A stretch of 64,000 bases of DNA from Ovis canadensis (GCF_042477335.2 NC_091250.1:133273384-133337383); one strand, 5' to 3'; numbered from the stretch's first letter, positions 44,161-55,370 are shown. Translations and numbers: made by a program. The notes: generated by a model not told the origin, from the letters alone.

Positions 44161-45349
44161 CTTTAGGGAAAAAGAGGCTCAGGCCCAGCCGGGTTCCGAG
44201 TTTCACTTGCGCGCTCTTGGAGAGGAAGCAAAGTAGAAGCTCAGAGACGCTGGAGGAGGTCTGCGCAGCTGCTGGCCGCGGGCTGGCGACTGCTCGGGGG
44301 GCGGTGATGGGGGTGCGCTGCTGGGTCTGGGGTACCGGGGCCTTAGTGCTGTCTCTTCTGTGAAAACCTCAGGGCCGAAACTTTTGGGTCCAATGCGATC
44401 GGGCTCTGGCCTCCCGGCTCCAACTGATACAACGGGCCAAGCAGGTCCTGGACATTTTCCTCCCCGTTTCGGGCTTCAGGAGCTGGCCGGGGAGCTGGAG
44501 CGACCTGTCTAGAGCCCAGCCTCGGGCCTAGCATCCAGGTTGCAGCCAAGGCCGGGGTCGGGCTTAAGGGCTGGAGAGGCTGCCATCCGGGCCCCGTCCC
44601 CCTTGCACCCTGTCTGTAGCCTGCTGCCAGCGCAGACCCACCCGTTGCTGACCTCCCCGAACGCCGTGCACTCTCCTCCCAGTGTGAATGGGGAGCCAGG
44701 TGACCCGCACAGGGGACCCCTCTGGCTGGAAGCGGAGCAGAGGAGGCCGAGGAATCCAGGCAGGACAGTAGGGACTGGAGGCGAGGCTTCGAGGGAAGCG
44801 CTGTGTGAGCAGACGCAGGCTCGTGGTGCTTAGTGAGGTGGGGCCCTGGCACTTAGACCGGGAGCAGGGATAGGTGTCGCATCGGGAGGCGTGGAAGATG
44901 TGGTCACCGGGCAAGTGTGGGAACAGATAGCAGCAGCAAACAGGGAGGTGGAGACGGACAGGCAGGGAGGCCCAGGCCAGGCCGGGCCAGGCCCCAGCCC
45001 CGAGCACCGGCTGCTCTAGGAACGGGGGTAGGGGTGCAGGAAGGGCTCAGCAGTGATCCCGGGCAGACCTCAGAGGCCCTGACAGCTCAGGCTCCTTGTT
45101 GAGAAGACCCTGCTCAAGGCCTGTGCACATCTCCTGACCCCGGGAGATGTGGAAAGCTGGCGGGCATCCAGGGAGGAGAAGAGGGGCACTGGGCACCCTG
45201 CCCGGGAAGCACTGAGGTGTGGGGGGCCCAGGGCCGAGCTGGACAGCGCCCTTTGGACCTGAGCTGAGGCCACGGGTCAAGGAGTATGAGGGCTAACAGC
45301 CATCCTGGTGTCTGACCAAATGATGCCTGTTTTTCTCTAAAGCCAACTT

Positions 45350-45453
45350 TTTGGCTACGCCCTGTGGCACGTGGAATCTTAGTGCCTGACTGCGGCTTGA
45401 ACCTTGAGTTGGAAGCATAGGGTCTTAACCACAGGGCCAGCAGGGAAGTCCCA
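45350..45453 (-). repeat. CHR-type SINE fragment, antisense
   Basis: TTGGCTACGCCCTGTGGCAC through CTTGAACCTTGAGTTGGAAG to CAGCAGGGAAGTCCC. Confidence 0.75.
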
Positions 45454-46159
45454 AGCTTACTTGTTGAGTTTATAATTCTTCGGGGGAGTTTGGGGAAGAG
45501 TTTGCCTTGTGTAGAAAGTTTGCATAGGAGGAAAAGGAGGCAGTTATAAATTTTGGGAAACAGACTCCCCGTGTGGCTCCGCTGGGGACATGATTTATAG
45601 TGACAGAATCATGTCGTGATGACTGAACGAGGATTTGGTAGAGCTTGGGGGCGGGGAGGTAGGGTGGGGGACCATGGTGGCAAGACCTCAGCCCTGATGC
45701 TCCCCAAGTCAGAAACAGCCAGGAAGAGCCATGCGCGGGGCCGTTCGCTGTGAACTCAGCAGAGGCCAGGGCGGAGCTGCGGGCCAGGTGCCCAGCCCCG
45801 CGTCACAGGAACGTGGCAGTGCTGGTCTTTGAAACGATGTGTGGGGTGATACAACGGACTTTGCTTGTCGTCGGCTGAGTTGTGTTGAAATCCTAAACCC
45901 AGTGCCTCAGGAATGGGCTTGTGTGCAGAATGCATCAGGATGCCTTCACACTGGAGGAGGGTGGCCCCTAATCCAGGATGACTGGTGAAAAGTCGGGGGT
46001 TTGGACACACATGAGCCAAGGAGCTGCCGGGAGCTGCACAGCCCGGAGCAGGCTCTCCTCGGCGCCTCTGGGGAGCCTGGCCTCCGGAGCAGGAGACAGG
46101 AAGCGTCTGTCGCTAAGCCCCCAGCGTGCGGCACCTTGTCACGGCCGCCCCAGACGCTC

Positions 46160-46280
46160 ATGTTGTCGTTTGGTCGCCCAGTTGTGTCCGGCTCCTTGTG
46201 ACCCCATGGACTGCAGCACGCCAGGCCTCCCCGTCCCTCACCGACTCCTGGAGTCTGCCCCAGTCCATTCACCGCATCCG
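46160..46280 (-). repeat. BovB 3'-end fragment, antisense
   Basis: GTTTGGTCGCCCAGTTGTGT through GACTGCAGCACGCCAGGCCT to CACCGCATCCGTGATGCTGT. Confidence 0.8.
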
Positions 46281-46296
46281 TGATGCTGTCTAGACA

Positions 46297-46405
46297 CTCC
46301 TGTGTGTGCCTAGTCACTCAGTTGCGTCCGACTCTTTGTGACCCCATGAACGACAGCCCGCCAGGCTCCTCTGTCCATGGAGTTCTCCAGGCAAGAGGGC
46401 TGGAG
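46297..46405 (-). repeat. Bov-tA fragment, antisense
   Basis: CCTAGTCACTCAGTTGCGTC through GACAGCCCGCCAGGCTCCTC to GGGCTGGAGTGGG. It lies directly after the BovB end. Confidence 0.85.
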
Positions 46406-48133
46406 TGGGCGCCGTGCCCTCCTCCACAGACACTCCCGTGGCGCTCCACAAACCCTGTCTGACTCTGCGCATCAGCTGAGACGGAAACAGACCGGAGCCC
46501 ACTCTGGCCCCTGCGGGATGGGGTCCCGAGACCGAGGGGCCAGGGTGGCCACAGGGGGGGCTCCCGGCCAGCCGGGCCCGTGCGCAGCGCAGTCTGTGGA
46601 GCCCTCGCTGTGTGTGCCACCCTGGGCCTGGAGCATGCCAGTATCGCCAGGATTCGAGTGGCGACAGCGTGGGCAGGGAGGGCAAGCCTGAGGGTTTTGG
46701 CCTGTGTCCTGCGGCCACGTGGGGTGCTCTGGGGTTGGAGCCTTGTGGCTGCTTCCAGTTGAGGCCGGCTGGGGGCCGCTGATGGACAGGAAGGGTTAGC
46801 TTAGGGGCTGCAGCTGCCCAGGCTCACTGGCGTGGCGGGCAGGGAGAGGGGAGTCAGGAGGTGGGCTGCTGAGTCCCTGGTTTGGTCGCAAGGATGGACC
46901 AGGGCCTTTGGAGGTGGGGACGTGAGCTTGGGTTTCTCACTGTAGGAGAAGTGGAGACTGTCCTTGAGGGTGCGTCCTCTGCCGTGGCTGTGCCTGGCGC
47001 GGGGGTAGGCTGCCCCGGTCAAGGGGGCGCTCTGGGGTCTCTGGGCTTCCTGACCCTCCTGTCTCCGCGTCTGCCATCAGCTGGCTTGTCCCCAGCGAGA
47101 GCACGCGTCCCCAGGGCCAGGGCTCTGAGCTGCTGCAGCCCCGCTCGGCACGCTGACCACAGGCAGGGGTGAGCAGGGCATCGCGCACTGTGACAGTGGG
47201 GTTTCATCCCGCCTGCTGGGTTTCTTGTGAGGGGGCCTGGCTCGGCCTCATGGGCCAAACTGTGTCCCCACAAAAAGTTACTCAGGTAAGCCCTGACCCC
47301 TGACCCCTGAGGCCCTGCCCCCCAGCACCTGCGCACACATCTCATTTGGAAACGGGGTCCTTTCAAGTGTAACTGAGGTTTGAACTAAGAGACAGTCACG
47401 CTGGATCAGGGTGGACCTCGGCCTGGTCCCTGGGGTGGAGAGACGCAGAGATGCAGGACCAGCAGAGGCTGTGGGAGGAGGGGGCGGGGCTGGCCGTGAT
47501 GCCGGCCCAGCCGGGCCCCCACGGACCACCGGCCTCCCCCAGCGGGGGCCAACCCTGCCGACGGCTGGGCCTCCGGCTCTGCGCTTCAGAACCATCCTAA
47601 CCCCACCTTGTCCTGGCGCTTCGTGGGGGTGGCCCCGGGAGTGGGATTGGAGTCCGCGTGTTGGTAACCCCAGGTGGCACACGTCCCTTCCCAGCAGGAC
47701 AGTGAGAGCGTCGTCAGGACGGCCGTGCTCTGCGCTCAGTGCTGAGCTGTACCCCGATGCCCGGTGTGCTGCTGGGCGTCCTCACCGGGCATCCCTGGCC
47801 TTGCCTGTGGCTGGTGGCCCCTGGGTGGTGCCTGACCGCCCCAGGAGACATGCTTGCCTGGCCCTGACGAGTGGCTGCCTTTCCCTGCACGTCTGTGGTG
47901 GCGGAGGACCCCCCCCCCGCCACGTGTGCCCACCTTGGGCTGTGTGGCTCCCACGTCCATGGCCCGCTTGTTTCTCGGCGTCCACATCCCGCGTGGCTCC
48001 CGCGTCCATGTCCCCGCCGTCTGTGGGCACTGACCCCGCTGTGCCTTCTCCCCGGTCGGCTGTGGTGGTGTCACGGCACTGGCCTCGCGTCTCCGATGGC
48101 CAGGGAGATCACGGCCACTTCCTGTACTGTTGG

Positions 48134-48305
48134 AGTTCCGCTGCTCAGTCGCGCCGGACTCTCCGCGACCCCGTGGGCTGCGGCCTGCCAGGCTTCTCTG
48201 CCCCTCGCCATTCTCCTGGGGCTTGCTCATACTCGTGTCCGCTGAGTGGACGACGCCATCCGCCATCTCATTCTCTGTTTCCCTTCTCTCCCTGCCCTCA
48301 ATCCT
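48134..48305 (-). repeat. BovB 3'-end fragment, antisense, GC-shifted
   Basis: CCGCTGCTCAGTCGCGCCGG through GGCTTGCTCATACTCGTGTC to CTCCCTGCCCTCAATCC. Many positions are changed toward C or G compared with the copies in SLBP. Confidence 0.75.
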
Positions 48306-48514
48306 GTGCTCGTCGGAGTTTTTAAATGTGCTTTTTGGTGTTCTTTCGCTCATTTTTTTTTTGGGGGGGGGGAGTTGTGTGTATTTTTCTTATTGGTTTG
48401 CGTATTCTGACTACAAGCCTTTTCTCGCCTGTGAATTATTGCAAGTATTTTCCCCTATCTGGTCGGGCTTGCCTTGTCACTCTAGTTCATAGAGCATTTA
48501 ATTAACTAGTTGTT

Positions 48515-48885
48515 CCCGGGAGTGCCGGGTCTTACTTGGGGTCAGCTCCTCGTGCCATGGAGGGGTTTTAGCTCCCAACCAGGGACTGAACCCAGGTCCC
48601 CTGCACTGGGGGCTTCCCCAGTAGCTCAGTGGTAGAGAATCCTCCTACAAGTCAGGAGCCTCAGGAGACGTGGGTTCGATCCCTGGGTGGGGAAGATCCC
48701 TTGGAGGAGGGCATGGCAACCCATTCCAGTATTCTTGCCTGGAGAGTCCCATGGACAGAGGAGCCTGGTGGGATGCAGTGATTTTAACAGAATCACAAAG
48801 AGTCAGATGTGACAGCACGCATGCACTCTCCCCTGCTTTGGAAGGCGGATTCTTAACCACTGGACCACCAGGGAATCCCCCCCGC
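48515..48885 (-). repeat. CHR-type SINE, antisense, split by a Bov-tA
   Basis: The CHR parts are about 48515-48606 (GGGAGTGCCGGGTCTTACTT to AGGTCCCCTGCACTGG) and 48836-48885 (TTGGAAGGCGGATTCTTAAC to CACCAGGGAATCC). The middle is a later Bov-tA, listed separately. Confidence 0.75.
48608..48835 (+). repeat. Bov-tA SINE inserted in a CHR SINE
   Basis: GGGCTTCCCCAGTAGCTCAG to GAGTCAGATGTGACAGCACG. Flanking words CCCCTGCACTGG and CCCCTGCTTTGG look like a target-site duplication. The tRNA-like head keeps an A-box-like TAGCTCAGTGGTAGA and the B box GGTTCGATCCC. Confidence 0.85.
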
Positions 48886-50204
48886 GTCACTTTCTTAATG
48901 GTATCTTTTGATGAAGAGAAATTCCAAATTTCAACGCAGACAAATGTATCAGTGTAAATTAGTTTTCTTTTTTTAAAATCCTGTTTAAGAAGTCTTTGCT
49001 AATCTGAGTCCGGGAGACACTCTCTGAAGCGCTGCTCCCTTACTGCAGCCTGAAGCCTGTGCCGTCTGAGCTGTTCCGTGTGGGGCGAGGCAGGTGTGTA
49101 GGGGCGCGGCCGGCTGGCACCACTACTCAAACCACCGCCCCTGCCCCGTCAGTGGTCTTGTGGGCTTCCCGTGGGACCCCAGTGGCAGCCCTGTTCTGTG
49201 TGTCCCATGATCACTTCTGTCCTGGGCGGGAGACGAGGCCTGCAGAGAGGAGCCAGCCTCCCTGGGGACAGGCTGGGGGAGCTGGACTCAAGGCCGGTCT
49301 TGCCCCGTCCCGGCTGCGCTCCTGGCCACTCACTGCACAAGTCATCACCGGGTTCTGGCGTGGCAGAGGACTGAGATGGGGAGCTTCTGTGAGTGTGGAG
49401 GGGCGCCGGGACCCCGGAGGCACCAGCCTGGGGCCTTAGCCAACGCGACCCCCCACTGTCCCTGCAAATGCCCCCGCCCCAGGGCACTTCACAAAGCTGG
49501 CCCTGTGCTGGGCGCGGCAGGCACACAGCCTGGCAGCCCGCCCCTCTCAGCAGAGGCCTGGTGCAGCCTGCACGGCCCCCTGCGTGGCTCTGTCTTGAAC
49601 TGGAGGCCCGGGGCACTTGCTCGCCGCCGACCAGACGGCCTGCATTTGCACAGCCTGACAGTTGATGGGCCTCGTCCTTCTGGGTGATGAACCCAGCTTT
49701 TAACTCACTCCCTTCATGAGAACAGCAGAGAAGGTCTTCGTTTTGTCATGAGCCTGTTGTTCTGTGAAACGGTCCCCCCAAGGAGCTGGAGCCCCATGAC
49801 CAAGCGCTGCGTGCTGTGGAGGAGGCTCCAGGTGTTGGAGGCGGAGAAAGCTGAGCACGGCTTGTGCACGAGGTCTGAGGGGGATCAGACAGACTCAGGC
49901 CTTGAGAGGACGCGGCTCCAAGTGGGCCCTCAACTTCCCAGGGCTAAACCGTGGCCGAGCAGAGTTGCATGGGCTCGGGCTGGGCCCCACTGGCCGCCGC
50001 ATCCCGCAGCTGCCCGCCTCGCTGGACAGAGGGCCTGTGTGGCCATGGTCGAGGCAGGCCCAGCTTTCTGAGGAGCCGCCCTGCTGAGGACAGCTGTGGT
50101 GGGCCACAGCGGATACGCGTTTCATGTCCTTTGGTCACCTGAAGACCTGTTAGGTGTTTAAGTCTTGAGAAAAAAAAAGAAAAAAAACAACGTATTTTGA
50201 GGTC

Positions 50205-50267
50205 CAGGCCTGCTGCAGTCCACTGGGTCGCCGAGAGTTGGACACGACTTGGCGACTGAGTAACAAC
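50205..50267 (+). repeat. Bov-tA tail fragment, sense
   Basis: GCCTGCTGCAGTCCACTGGG followed by GAGAGTTGGACACGACTTGG, about 130 bases before a FAM53A exon. Confidence 0.75.
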
Positions 50268-50394
50268 TTCTCTCAATCACCAGGAAGACCGGCGCTGAAG
50301 AAAGACAGGTTTCAAAACAGGCCTGTTTCTGAACTGTTGGTGAATCTGCAGGCGTAGACCCACAGTCCTGAAACTGCTTTCTCTTCACTTCCAG

Positions 50395-53300
50395 TGCTCT
50401 GCCCAGAAGCTGACCAGAAGCAGCCACCTGAGACCAACAGTGAGTTCAAAAGCCCCGGGGGGTTTTCTGGGGCTGCTGGGGGCTGGGACCGTGGGCAGGG
50501 CGGGAAGGACAGGGTCGCTGGCCCGGAGGCGAGGTTGCCCTCTGCTGGCCTTCCTCCGCAGGGCAGCGGCGTGGGTGAAGCCCTGGGCTGCTGCCCACCT
50601 TCTAGAAGATGCCTGCAGGGCGGAGCTGAAAGGCCTGCCCTGAGGGGTCCTGTGGCTGCCGGTGAAAGGACAGGCGGTGTGCGCAGCCTCGGCTCCAGTG
50701 CTGCTGGGTGCTGTGCGCGTCGGGGACCTGAGTGCCTGGAGTGCCTGGGGCTGCCGGCCTGCCCTGCAGTGCGCGCCCACAGATGTGCGCCCTGCAGTCT
50801 GAGTGGGCTGGCCGCCCGAGCGTGGGTGCGCAGGCCCGAGCGTGGGTGCGCGGGCCCGCCCCTGGGTGCCCCCGTGGACCCAGCCCTGCCGTCCTCTCTT
50901 GACTGACCGGGTGTGCTCGTGCCCCAGGGTCTCCCTGGGCGTCCCGCTCTCCTACCCGGGCCCCTTGGGCTCCAGGCTCAGGCCTCCTGGCTGGCAGTGA
51001 GAAAGTGGAGGCTCTGGTGTCCCCGTCGCTGTGCCGCTAGGCGACCCCTACAGTGTGCGCTGGTTGGGGGGTGATGTTCCCGGTGGGCAGGGCCCCTCAG
51101 CACCCTGGAGGCCAGGGGTGCGCGCACGGGGGCCGGCACCCCTCACCCCTCTCTGTTTCCGCAGGAGGTCATCGGTGGAGGACGGCCCGTCGGAAGCCAG
51201 GTGGCCGTGGGCCCCGCCAGCCCCTCCCCGCCTGGCCCCCGCGGCCCCAGCGTAGGCGCGCTCAGCGCCCGGGACCTCAGAGGCAGCGCCGGGCCGCCCA
51301 CCAAGCTGCCCGGCCGCTCCCTGTCGGAGCCCGAAGAGCTGGCGCGCGGCGGGTCCCCGCGGCGCCCCGGCGGCCCCAGGGTCTGGACTCCGCTCACCAA
51401 GAGGCGCTGCCACAGCAGCGGGAGCGCCTGGTTGCCGGGCCGCGCCCTCTCGGCCACCAGCGCCGCTTCGCCCCCTGCGCCCTGGCCGGCCTCGGCCAGC
51501 CGCAGCCTCCCGGCCCCGGGCCTGGGCGGGCCACCGGAGGGGGACCGCACGGCCTCCCCGCGACGCCGCCCGTCGCCGCCGCAGGAGCGCCTGGAGCTGG
51601 CGGGCGGGCCCCGCCGTCGCCGGCAGCGCACCCGCGCCCACCCCCGCGCCCACCCCCGCGCCCACCCCCGCGCCCACCCCCGCGCCCGGCCGCCGTCAGG
51701 GCCTGCTCCGCGGCCGCTCGCAGCCGTGCGTGCGCGCGGGCGGGAAGGGCCCGTGGAAGCGCGGGCGCGCGGACGGCGCCCGCTGGCCGCGCCCGGCCCT
51801 GGACTTGCTGAAGATGGCCCCGGTGAGGCTCCCTCCCGCGTCCGGTGCTGGCGCGCTCCCCCCCCCCCCCCCCGCTCATCCTGCTCCCCAAGCTCCTCTG
51901 TCCTCGGAGCGCTGCGCAAGGACAGACCCACGTGTCCGTGTTTGTCGGTTGTGCCTGGTCCTTGGGGGTCAGCTGGGCCTGGGGCTCCCGGGTCTGTTGG
52001 GAGATGCTTCCGGGGCGTGTGCCACCCCGCAGCCCCTCCCGGTTGGCTCTGGCCTGCCTCCTGGGGCCCTGCCCGCGGAGGGTGGACTCCTGCCCGCCTC
52101 GGCGTCTGTGACCCCCTCGGCGTCTGTGACCCCCTCGGCGTCTGTGACCCCCTCGGCGTCTGTGACCCCCTCGGCGTCTGTCCGCTGGCCGGTGGAGAAC
52201 CTTGTCTGTCCGCTCGGCTGGTGCTGTGGGCGTTTCCTTTGTCCTGCATCCCCGTTTCCTGCAGACCGTGTCGGCTCATTTGTCTTCATGGCCGCCTCAG
52301 ATGCGGGCGCTGTCCCTGGGTGTCTGGTGACGCTGGGACCCAGAAGCTGACCTGTGGCCTCGCATGTGGGTGCGACCTTTCCACCGTGAGCTTTCAGTGG
52401 GGTGCTGGGACACCCCCATCTGCGTCCCCGGTTCTCCAGGGAGGCCTCGGCCCGTGCCGCCTGGGGAGGCTGGGCCCAGGTAGGTGTGCCCCTCAGGTGG
52501 CCCCTCTTGGTGCTGTGTCCTGCCTTTGGTGGACCGTGGGCCCCCCCAGCCCGGTGGCAGGGGACGAGGGCCTTGGCCAGGGCAGGTCGGCGGAGGTGCG
52601 TGTCGGCGCGCCTTCCCGCGGCCGGAGCCCCGATGCCGGGCTCCAGGTGCTCCGGACAGTCAGGGGCCCCTCGCTCAGCTGTCCGTGGCCGTGGCCTGTG
52701 GGCAGGGTCAGCTCTGGTGTGAGCACAGACACTGGGCTGTGTTTCCACGAGGGAGAGAGGTTGAGCGTTTGTCTGGAGAAGGCCCGACGCCTCGGCTGGG
52801 GGCACGCGTAGCGGGCAGGTTGGCTCTTGGCTCGTGGGACGGCATCTGTTCAGGGCCGCACGTGGCCGGACAGGTCGGGTGTCCTCCCTGCTCTCAGCTC
52901 AGCCTTGGGGCCCCTTGGCTCCAGTCGCCGAGCCTGGGTACAGCTCCTGTCTGGCGTAAGTCGGCCGACGCGGGCAGGCATGTCCACACTGGCTGTTTTG
53001 CATGCAAGATGAGAGACCCCGTAAGATCAAGGGCGTCTGATTCAGACTCAAAGCCTTGACCTTTGATTTTTTGAAAAAGTATTTTTTGTTCACCTGGTTA
53101 GATGTACTGCTAAACTGCTAAATCACTTCAGTCGTGTCCGACTCTGCGTCCCCATAGACGGCAGCCCACCAGGCTCCCCCATCCCTGGGATTCTCCAGGC
53201 AAGAACACTGGAGTGGGTTGCCATTTCCTTCTCCAATGCGTGAAAGTGAAAAGTGAAAGTGAAGTCGCTCGGTTGTGTCCGACTCTTCGAGACCCCATGG

Positions 53301-55370
53301 ACTGTAGCCTTCCAGGCTCCTCCGCCCATGGGATTTTCCAGGCAAGAGGACTGGAATGGGGGGCCATCGCTTTCTCGGTGGTCAGATGTAGGTCACCATC
53401 AAACTGGAGCAGGGCCGCCCAGTGGCGAGAGTTGTGCATGTCAGTTCCGGTCCCCTGACCCGCCCGGACTGCCCCCCTGTGACTCACCTTTCGTGACACA
53501 CCTTTTTGGGCCGTGAAGTTGGTGGTTTCTAGCTGCGTGTGGCCTGAGCCAGGAGCGACCAGAGCTGCCCCTTTCACACTTGAGCTGCAGCTGTGATCAC
53601 GGCTGGGCTGTGTCCCGGCCGCAGAGAGATCTCTGGGCCGCGGTCCTTCTGCCTCCCGGCAGGTTTCCACCGTCCGGCCGAAGGCCTGACCTCTGTGCCG
53701 TGTCTTCACGGGTGGAGCAGCGGGGAGGGACACATGGGCTCTGCCACCAAGTGTGCGGGGCTGGGCCCGCCCTGCAGTGGGGGGGAAAGTGACCTTGACT
53801 GTGGAGTCCACCTGGATCTGAACGAATCTGAACGCAGAGGAAATTCTTTCACGAACCCTCATTTCGTGACCTTGACTGTGGAGTCCACCTGGATCTGAAC
53901 GCATCTGAACGCAGAGGAAATTCTTTCACGAACCCTCATTTCGTGACCAGAACGTGTGGCCAGTTGTCAGGTCTCTGAAGACTTGACTCTTCGGTTTCAC
54001 TTCCCAGAGGCTCACTCGCTGGAGTAGAGCAGTGGCCGCCGAAACCAGGCCGTTTGTCTGCTCGAGCGAGTGGCTCGAAAATGCCGGCTCCAGAGGGACC
54101 GCGGGGGGCCTGCGGGCGCTGTTCTGGGACACGCGTGTCAGGACCCCGGCTGTGGGGGGCCCGGGGGCACCGTACCCCGTGACTGCTGCCCACACACACG
54201 TGGGCACCTCGTGCTCTGCCAGTGGCCTGAGAAACCCTGAAGCGTGCCGGGACGGGTCTGGGCGGCGTGGCCGTGTGAGGCGCTGCTGCTGTGTGCGCGC
54301 CCGCTGCTCCGCCCGGATCAGGACCCCGGGGTGGCCTGAGGTGGCCACCGGGCCTCGGCTGCCCGTGGGACCACCGGGGAGAGGTGACTCCGCGCCGGTG
54401 GGTGTGCGTCTGCCGCTGGGGCCGGTGCTTGGTCTGGGGGCACAGACTGGGGATGCGATTGTCGGGGGCAGGGCCGTGGCAGGGAGGAACGGGCCACAGG
54501 GGGGCAGGAGCCCTGTAGAGCCCGTCTCAGCTGGGTGCCCAGGGCTGGGCGGGGAGATGCCCGCTGGGGCAGAGGGGGGGAGGCTCCGACCTGGGGTGTG
54601 TGTCTCTCTCTGGAGTTGAAGGGTGAGGACAGCTGCAGTGTGTTTGTGTTGAAAGCGGAACCACTGCAAGAGGGAGGGCTGAGGAGGCAGCTGGGGAGGG
54701 GCCGTGGGTGGCTTGCCTGCCTGCAGCTGGGGGCTCCCGATGGGCGCCTCCTGAGGCTGCGGAGGCAGGAGTAGGGTGGTCTGCTGAGTGGGGCAGTTGG
54801 ACGTGCACCTTCCTCTGAGTATTTCCTGGGACTCTGGACACAGCTTTGGCCTTGGGGCCCGGACCCCATCCCCAGTGCCCTGGGTCTCAGTGGGACCGCC
54901 TGCCTGAAGCAGGGGTGGGTGGGCAGGGCTCTCAGAAGGTGGCCCCCAGGCAGGGAGGGTGTGTGTTGTTGCCAGAGGACCAGGGAGGTTAACGTGGACT
55001 CGGGGACCCTCCAGGGCCAGTGGGACACCACGTTGCCCGTGACCTGGGAGTGCCTGAAGCCTGCGTCTCTTCTGTTGCAGACTCTGAAAACTTCAAAAAG
55101 CTTCTGCCTTCTCGATTACGAAGACAAGGAGGAGGAGGACGACCGAGTGAGGATGGCCTTGTTCTCCCCGTGTGACCCCCGTGGCCCTGCCATGCGAGGC
55201 CCAGACCTCCTCCGCACCAGCCCTGGCCTGGGGTCCTGGTGGGGCTGGGCCACTGGCGAGGGCGAGGGTGGGAGCAGCGGGGACTCCGGTGACAGGGACG
55301 GTGCTGGCGAGGAGGGCGTCCCATCCCCGGGCCCGGCGAGCTGGACCTGGAGCAGATGGAGAGCCGCTGA
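50395..55370 (+). CDS. FAM53A: FAM53A (partial: three recognised coding exons, frame broken twice)
   Basis: FAM53 proteins are poorly understood; FAM53A has been linked to nuclear localisation and neural development. Recognised exons: 50395 to about 50439 (frame reads CSAQKLTRSSHLRPT, like human YSAETLNKSGRLFPL), 51165-51822 and 55081-55370. The middle exon opens with EVIGGGRPVGSQVAVGP and contains the family motif RSLSEPEEL, then VWTPLTKRRC, RRRPSPPQERL, GLLRGRSQPCV and ARWPRPALDLLKM. The last exon gives TLKTSKSFCLLDYEDKEEED and LFSPCDPRG, then GDRDGAGEEGV and the conserved end ELDLEQMESR followed by TGA at 55368-55370. Two problems appear: RRRPSPPQERL and GLLRGRSQPCV are in different frames (shift near 51590-51610), and GEEGV and ELDLEQ are in different frames (shift near 55317-55341). 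The first coding exon was not located, and the 50439 donor (GTGAGT) is less certain than the others. Confidence 0.75.
51636..51685 (+). repeat. FAM53A: 12-bp tandem repeat inside the FAM53A coding exon
   Basis: About four copies of CCCACCCCCGCG. In the frame that continues into GLLRGRSQPCV it encodes repeated Pro-Ala-Pro-Thr. In the frame that comes from upstream it would read His-Pro-Arg-Ala. The human protein has only a short SPTSTPALG there. Confidence 0.85.
52098..52182. repeat. 18-bp minisatellite, about 4.7 copies, FAM53A intron
   Basis: The unit CTCGGCGTCTGTGACCCC is repeated with no visible variation. It lies in the last FAM53A intron, about 225 bases after a run of 16 C at 51858-51873. 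Confidence 0.9.
53108..53375 (-). repeat. Bov-A2-type SINE, two monomers, antisense
   Basis: Two head-to-tail antisense units occur: CACTTCAGTCGTGTCCGACT to GCCATTTCCTTCTCCAATGC, then GAAGTCGCTCGGTTGTGTCC to GGCCATCGCTTTCTC, joined by GTGAAAGTGAAAAGTGAAAG. The dimer structure fits Bov-A2. Confidence 0.85.
53789..53942. repeat. 77-bp tandem duplication, FAM53A intron
   Basis: Two adjacent copies begin GTGACCTTGACTGTGGAGTC at 53789 and 53866 and differ at one visible base (GAATCTG against GCATCTG). A third partial start, GTGACC, follows. No repeat family is recognised. Confidence 0.95.

Larger units (their letters stand above)
42251..50394 (+). other. FAM53A: Presumed FAM53A 5' intron region
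   Basis: No coding exon was found here. In human the first coding exon encodes a start like MVTLITEKLQSQSLDDLTC; I searched by eye for a matching frame and donor without success. The region holds several SINEs and two BovB ends between 43.9 and 50.3 kb, and otherwise unique sequence. Confidence 0.45.

Noticed and set aside
48608-48700. tRNA gene (intact-looking A and B boxes)
   Set aside because: It continues into the Bov-tA body; the cloverleaf does not close, so it is a tRNA-derived SINE head.
52098-52182. CRISPR-like regular array
   Set aside because: Units are contiguous with no spacers. It is a minisatellite in a mammalian intron.
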